NCBI GenBank assembly: GCA_017560285.1
Contig: JAFYOG010000011.1
Location: forward strand, 1-9,181
Source: Clostridia bacterium
GTDB lineage: Bacteria; Bacillota; Clostridia; Oscillospirales; CAG-382
Reading direction: 5' to 3'
Length of the DNA: 9,181 bases
Part shown: positions 6,800 through 9,181 of the stretch, one piece after another
Numbering within the stretch: position 1 is the stretch's first letter
Layout of the letters: every line of letters begins with the position of its first letter
The notes under the pieces: generated by a model
Databases searched by the model: none
What the model was told of the DNA's origin: nothing
Seen by the model: only the letters and a program-made list of their open reading frames with translations
Program-made: the position numbers and the translations under genes

Positions 6800-7239
6800 C
6801 AGGCTATTTCTATGCCCTTTTGGCAACCTCGGTTTGCGGTACGGTGTGCATTATGCTGTGCGGCGGCGGGTTCGAAAAATATATAAAATATATCGCCGCC
6901 CTTATAAGCGTTTCGGTAATGATATTGCCCTTAAGGCATATAAACAAATCCGATTTCGCCATCGATTCCCACCTGCAATCCGCATTCGAGCAAAATATGC
7001 TCGAAAAAACCGCCGAAGAAATTGCCGCAGAGAAAACCGAAAGCTACATAAGCCAAGAGGTTTTGGCAAAGTTTGGAATAAATCCAACTGCCGTAAGCAT
7101 AAGTATAGATTGGGAACGGGAAGACCCAACTGTAACAAGCATAACCGTTTATATTCCCAAAAACAGCGAAAAAGCAACTAAAATACAAGGGTACTTAACA
7201 ACACTTTTGGGCGGAGAGGTAAAGGTTATTGAAAATTAA
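6796..7239 (+). CDS. spoIIIAF: Stage III sporulation protein AF
   Basis: SpoIIIAF is anchored by two N-terminal transmembrane helices (about 3-22 and 29-46) and carries a soluble ring-building-motif-like domain expected to face the space between the two forespore membranes. Here that domain spans about 60-147 (helix FEQNMLEKTAEEIAAEKTES, then strands SISIDWE and SITVYIPK). At 147 residues it is clearly shorter than Bacillus SpoIIIAF (about 200). I chose the ATG at 6796, which overlaps the spoIIIAE stop as ATGA and has AAAGGTGG (6778-6785) 10 nt upstream. An earlier in-frame ATG at 6667 would only add a basic non-hydrophobic extension encoded over spoIIIAE and is rejected. Confidence 0.93.
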   Translation: MTGYFYALLATSVCGTVCIMLCGGGFEKYIKYIAALISVSVMILPLRHINKSDFAIDSHLQSAFEQNMLEKTAEEIAAEKTESYISQEVLAKFGINPTAVSISIDWEREDPTVTSITVYIPKNSEKATKIQGYLTTLLGGEVKVIEN

Positions 7240-7726
7240 CTTCGATATAAAACGGCTGTTAAAAACAAAGGGTGCGGGCTTTGTAATTTTGGGTATAACC
7301 GCCGGCGCGCTGTTGCTTGCAATGCCCCAAAACAGCACGAAAACGCAGGAATCGGAGCCTAAAATTCTGTTTACCTCCCAGGAATATTGCGCCCAATTAG
7401 AGCAAAAGACCGAACGGCTGATAAAAGACCTGCCCGCCGTAAAGGATTGCAGCGTGTTTATCACCCTGGAAAAGGGGTACAGCTATATTTATGCCACCGA
7501 CCAGCACGTAAACCAACAGGGCGATAATAAAGAAACCGACAAAACGGTGGTGCTTGCCGCCGACGGCAACGGCGAATCCCCCATTCTTATTCAGGAAACA
7601 ATGCCCAAGGTTGCGGGTGTGGCGGTGGTTTGCCCAAAGGCAGATTACCAAACCCAATATAAAATAATAGAGCTTGTTTGCGCACTGTACAGCATTCCAA
7701 GCAACCGCATAAGCGTTCAAACATAA
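7229..7726 (+). CDS. spoIIIAG: Stage III sporulation protein AG
   Basis: SpoIIIAG is the single-pass protein whose soluble domain forms a large ring in Bacillus subtilis, as in the secretion-ring protein families. Here it has 165 residues, well below the roughly 230 of Bacillus. A transmembrane helix lies at about 14-32 and a short linker at 33-46. The ring-building fold runs from about 50 to 165, with helix CAQLEQKTERLIKDL, strand KDCSVFITLEKG, a variable insertion (about 83-118), strand GVAVVCPKAD (120-129) and the closing IIELVCALYSIPSNRISV (136-153 onward). The start is TTG at 7229, inside the end of spoIIIAF (11-nt overlap), with GGAGAGG at 7212-7218 ten nt upstream. No ATG or GTG could serve without removing the membrane anchor. 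The shortening appears to fall mostly in the linker and insertion. Confidence 0.93.
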   Translation: MKINFDIKRLLKTKGAGFVILGITAGALLLAMPQNSTKTQESEPKILFTSQEYCAQLEQKTERLIKDLPAVKDCSVFITLEKGYSYIYATDQHVNQQGDNKETDKTVVLAADGNGESPILIQETMPKVAGVAVVCPKADYQTQYKIIELVCALYSIPSNRISVQT

Positions 7727-7746
7727 CAACATAAACGGAGGAAACT

Positions 7747-8412
7747 ATGGAAATTAAACAAAAATTCTTAAAGCTAAAAGAAAAGGTTACCCATATTAAG
7801 TGGAAGGAGCTTGTAGCCACAAAAGCCTTTATAACCGTAGGCTGTCTTGTTTTGGTGTGCGTGGCGGTGCTTGTAAGCAGTCTTGTAAACGAAAATATGG
7901 ATATAACCGCAGGTAACGAATCCGGCGAAAACCGCGTTCTTGGCAACACTATTCTTGTGGATGCATCTGCAAACGAAAGCGACCAAAGCCAAGAAAACAA
8001 CCAAAGCAGCACCGAAAGCGGCGACCAAAGTGCCGATTCCAACGTTAACCAAGAGCTTAACGGCGAGGACTTTTTTGCAATGGCAATATTAAACCGAACC
8101 CAAGTGCGTGATTCCGCATTGGAGGTACTGCGCCAAATTGCCGAAAACCCCGATGCAATGCCCGATGCAAAAGAGGAAGCCCTTTCCTCTATCGCCGCCA
8201 TAGCCGAGGATATGAGCATAGAGGCAAATATCGAAACCCTTATCGAGGCAAAGGGGATTTCCCAATGCGTGGCGGTAATAAGCGGCAATAATTGCTCGGT
8301 AATAGTAAACAAATCCGATTTAACCCCCACGGTGCTAACCCAAATAACCGATATAGTCTACGACCAAGCAGGTATCCCCGTTGCCAACGTAACCGTTGTA
8401 GAAGCAGAATAA
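7747..8412 (+). CDS. spoIIIAH: Stage III sporulation protein AH
   Basis: SpoIIIAH links the mother-cell side of the channel to the forespore partner SpoIIQ and belongs to the YscJ/FliF ring-protein group. At 221 residues it has the normal length. After a basic N-terminus, a transmembrane helix spans about 27-46. A low-complexity linker rich in Ser, Asn, Gln, Asp and Glu spans about 50-106. The conserved domain spans about 107-221, with NRTQVRDSALEVLRQI, the IETLIEAKG motif (162-170), QCVAVISGNNCSVIV and a closing DIVYDQAGI. The ATG at 7747 has the strongest ribosome site of the operon, GGAGG at 7737-7741, five nt upstream. It is last in the operon and is followed by a terminator. The SpoIIQ partner is not encoded in this window. 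Confidence 0.96.
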   Translation: MEIKQKFLKLKEKVTHIKWKELVATKAFITVGCLVLVCVAVLVSSLVNENMDITAGNESGENRVLGNTILVDASANESDQSQENNQSSTESGDQSADSNVNQELNGEDFFAMAILNRTQVRDSALEVLRQIAENPDAMPDAKEEALSSIAAIAEDMSIEANIETLIEAKGISQCVAVISGNNCSVIVNKSDLTPTVLTQITDIVYDQAGIPVANVTVVEAE

Positions 8413-8417
8413 CATAT

Positions 8418-8444
8418 AAAAAGGCAGTTTATGCTGCCTTTTTT
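8418..8444 (+). terminator. Intrinsic terminator of the spoIIIA operon
   Basis: GGCAG (8423-8427) pairs with CTGCC (8434-8438) around a 6-nt loop. The stem is extended by A residues (8418-8422) against the T tract (8439-8444). It starts 6 nt after the spoIIIAH stop and marks the end of the sporulation transcript. Confidence 0.88.
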
Positions 8445-8454
8445 GTTTTTTAAA

Positions 8455-8483
8455 TTGCAATTCCCAACAATATGTGATAAAAT
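8455..8483 (+). promoter_or_regulatory. Probable sigma-A promoter of the AEC permease gene
   Basis: TTGCAA (8455-8460) lies 17 bp from TAAAAT (8478-8483), and a TGn extended -10 element (8475-8477) directly precedes the -10. Transcription would begin near 8490, just before the AAAGGTGG ribosome site. The permease is therefore probably expressed independently of sporulation. Confidence 0.65.
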
Positions 8484-8506
8484 ACCTACCGAAAGGTGGC
8501 AACGGT

Positions 8507-9181
8507 ATGCTGTGGATAATTATTAAACAGCTTTTTGTGCTGTATATATTTATATTTTTGGGTTGGCTGTTCGGCAAGCTAAAAAAAGAGCAAATTTCCC
8601 ACACGGGGTTGCTTTCGTTTTTGCTTGTTAATTTGTTTTTGCCCGCAAAGGTTTTTAACACCTTTGCAAAAAACTTTACCGTAGATTATATTACAAACAA
8701 CTATAAAACCCTTTTTATTTCCGTTGCCTTTTTGCTTGGAATAGTGCTTGTTTCGAAGCTTGTTGCCCACGCAGTAAGCAAGCACGGCTACGAGCGCAAG
8801 GTGTTCCGTTATTCCCTAACCCTTGCCAACTATGCCTATATGGGCTACGCCTTGGCAGAGTGGATTTACGGCGAAAGCGGCTTAACCGACCTTATTTTGT
8901 TCTGCATCCCCTTTGCTATATACACCTACACCTTTGGTTATGCAATGCTTACGGGTGCGGGCAATTCTTTAAAAAAGCTTATTAACCCCCTTAACGCGGC
9001 GATTGTTTTGGGCATAATCGTGGGCTTAACCGGCTTGCACATCCCCGCCACCGTTGGCAACGTGCTTTCCAACGCATCCGGCTGTGTTGCCCCCATAAGT
9101 ATGGTTCTTACGGGTATGACATTATCGGCTTACCCAATAAAAGAGCTGTTCTCGGATATAAAAATATATATCATCGTGGCG
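8507..9181 (+). CDS. AEC family (auxin efflux carrier-like) permease, 3' end outside window
   Basis: The reading frame from the ATG at 8507 stays open to the last base, giving 225 residues of a family usually around 300-315 long, so roughly the last quarter is missing. The protein is very hydrophobic. An N-terminal membrane segment (about 3-23, ending FLGWLFGKLKK) is followed by LLSFLLVNLFLPAKVFNTFA (35-54). The family-typical stretches SLTLANYAYMGYALAEWIYG (about 103-122) and INPLNAAIVLGIIVGLTG (about 161-178) follow, then ASGCVAPISMVLTGMTLS (about 190-207). AEC members are secondary transporters, in bacteria often for organic acids such as malate; the substrate cannot be predicted here. AAAGGTGG at 8492-8499, 7 nt upstream, supports the start. 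Its own promoter and the upstream terminator separate it from spoIIIA. Confidence 0.9.
   Translation, partial: MLWIIIKQLFVLYIFIFLGWLFGKLKKEQISHTGLLSFLLVNLFLPAKVFNTFAKNFTVDYITNNYKTLFISVAFLLGIVLVSKLVAHAVSKHGYERKVFRYSLTLANYAYMGYALAEWIYGESGLTDLILFCIPFAIYTYTFGYAMLTGAGNSLKKLINPLNAAIVLGIIVGLTGLHIPATVGNVLSNASGCVAPISMVLTGMTLSAYPIKELFSDIKIYIIVA

Larger units (their letters stand above)
2178..8444 (+). other. Probable nine-gene sporulation transcription unit (flippase + spoIIIAA-AH)
   Basis: Nine same-strand genes run between an upstream terminator (2068-2106) and a downstream one (8418-8444). Four junctions overlap by 4 nt (AA/AB, AC/AD and AE/AF) or 8 nt (flippase/AA), AF and AG overlap by 11 nt, AD and AE abut with no gap, and the other gaps are 12 nt (AB/AC) and 20 nt (AG/AH). 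In Bacillus and Clostridium the spoIIIA operon is transcribed by sigma-E in the mother cell. I could not find a convincing sigma-E promoter between 2107 and 2177, so the control of this copy is inferred from homology. Confidence 0.8.

Noticed and set aside
7587..8330. A 247-codon minus-strand frame opposite spoIIIAG and spoIIIAH.
   Set aside because: It mirrors the codon pattern of spoIIIAH, crosses a real intergenic junction, and has no ribosome site or recognisable domain.
8413..8506. A small gene or RNA between spoIIIAH and the permease.
   Set aside because: The 94 bp are accounted for by a terminator, a promoter and a ribosome site; no further open frame or stable structure is apparent.

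Overview
The window comes from the chromosome of an endospore-forming Bacillota bacterium. The evidence is a complete eight-gene spoIIIA operon (spoIIIAA to spoIIIAH) with diverged, shortened proteins, AAGGAG-type ribosome binding sites and ordinary sigma-A promoters. The style of these proteins fits class Clostridia better than Bacillus. I cannot name a genus; an uncultured gut-type lineage is a guess.

Layout. (1) On the minus strand at 2-1096 is ychF, a universal Obg-family ATPase. (2) A 234-bp divergent intergenic region (1097-1330) holds one good sigma-A promoter for ychF and one very good one for the next gene. (3) At 1331-2023 is an OmpR/PhoB-type response regulator with no histidine kinase beside it in this window; it is closed off by a strong intrinsic terminator (2068-2106). 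(4) From about 2172 to 8412 a single tight plus-strand unit carries a SpoVB-like MOP-superfamily flippase and then spoIIIAA, AB, AC, AD, AE, AF, AG and AH. Most junctions overlap or abut, and an intrinsic terminator (8418-8444) ends the unit. (5) From 8507, behind its own promoter, an AEC-family (auxin efflux carrier-like) permease runs off the right edge.

How the genes work together. In well-studied spore formers the SpoIIIA proteins are made in the mother cell and build a secretion-like complex in the outer forespore membrane. AA is the cytoplasmic ATPase, AB a GspF-like membrane partner, AC/AD/AE the polytopic core, and AF/AG/AH the ring-forming proteins with soluble domains between the two membranes. 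The SpoVB-like protein is a lipid-linked-precursor flippase type associated with spore cortex synthesis. Its coding end overlaps spoIIIAA by 8 nt, so cortex-precursor transport and the forespore channel appear to be expressed as one transcript here.

I see no mobile element, CRISPR array, tRNA/rRNA gene or gene-free stretch over 300 bp. The window is largely a canonical sporulation locus. The points worth a second look are the flippase leading the operon, the degenerate SpoIIIAA motifs, the compact AF and AG proteins, extra cysteines in SpoIIIAD, the kinase-less regulator and a sharp codon-usage contrast. No convincing undescribed system is visible.
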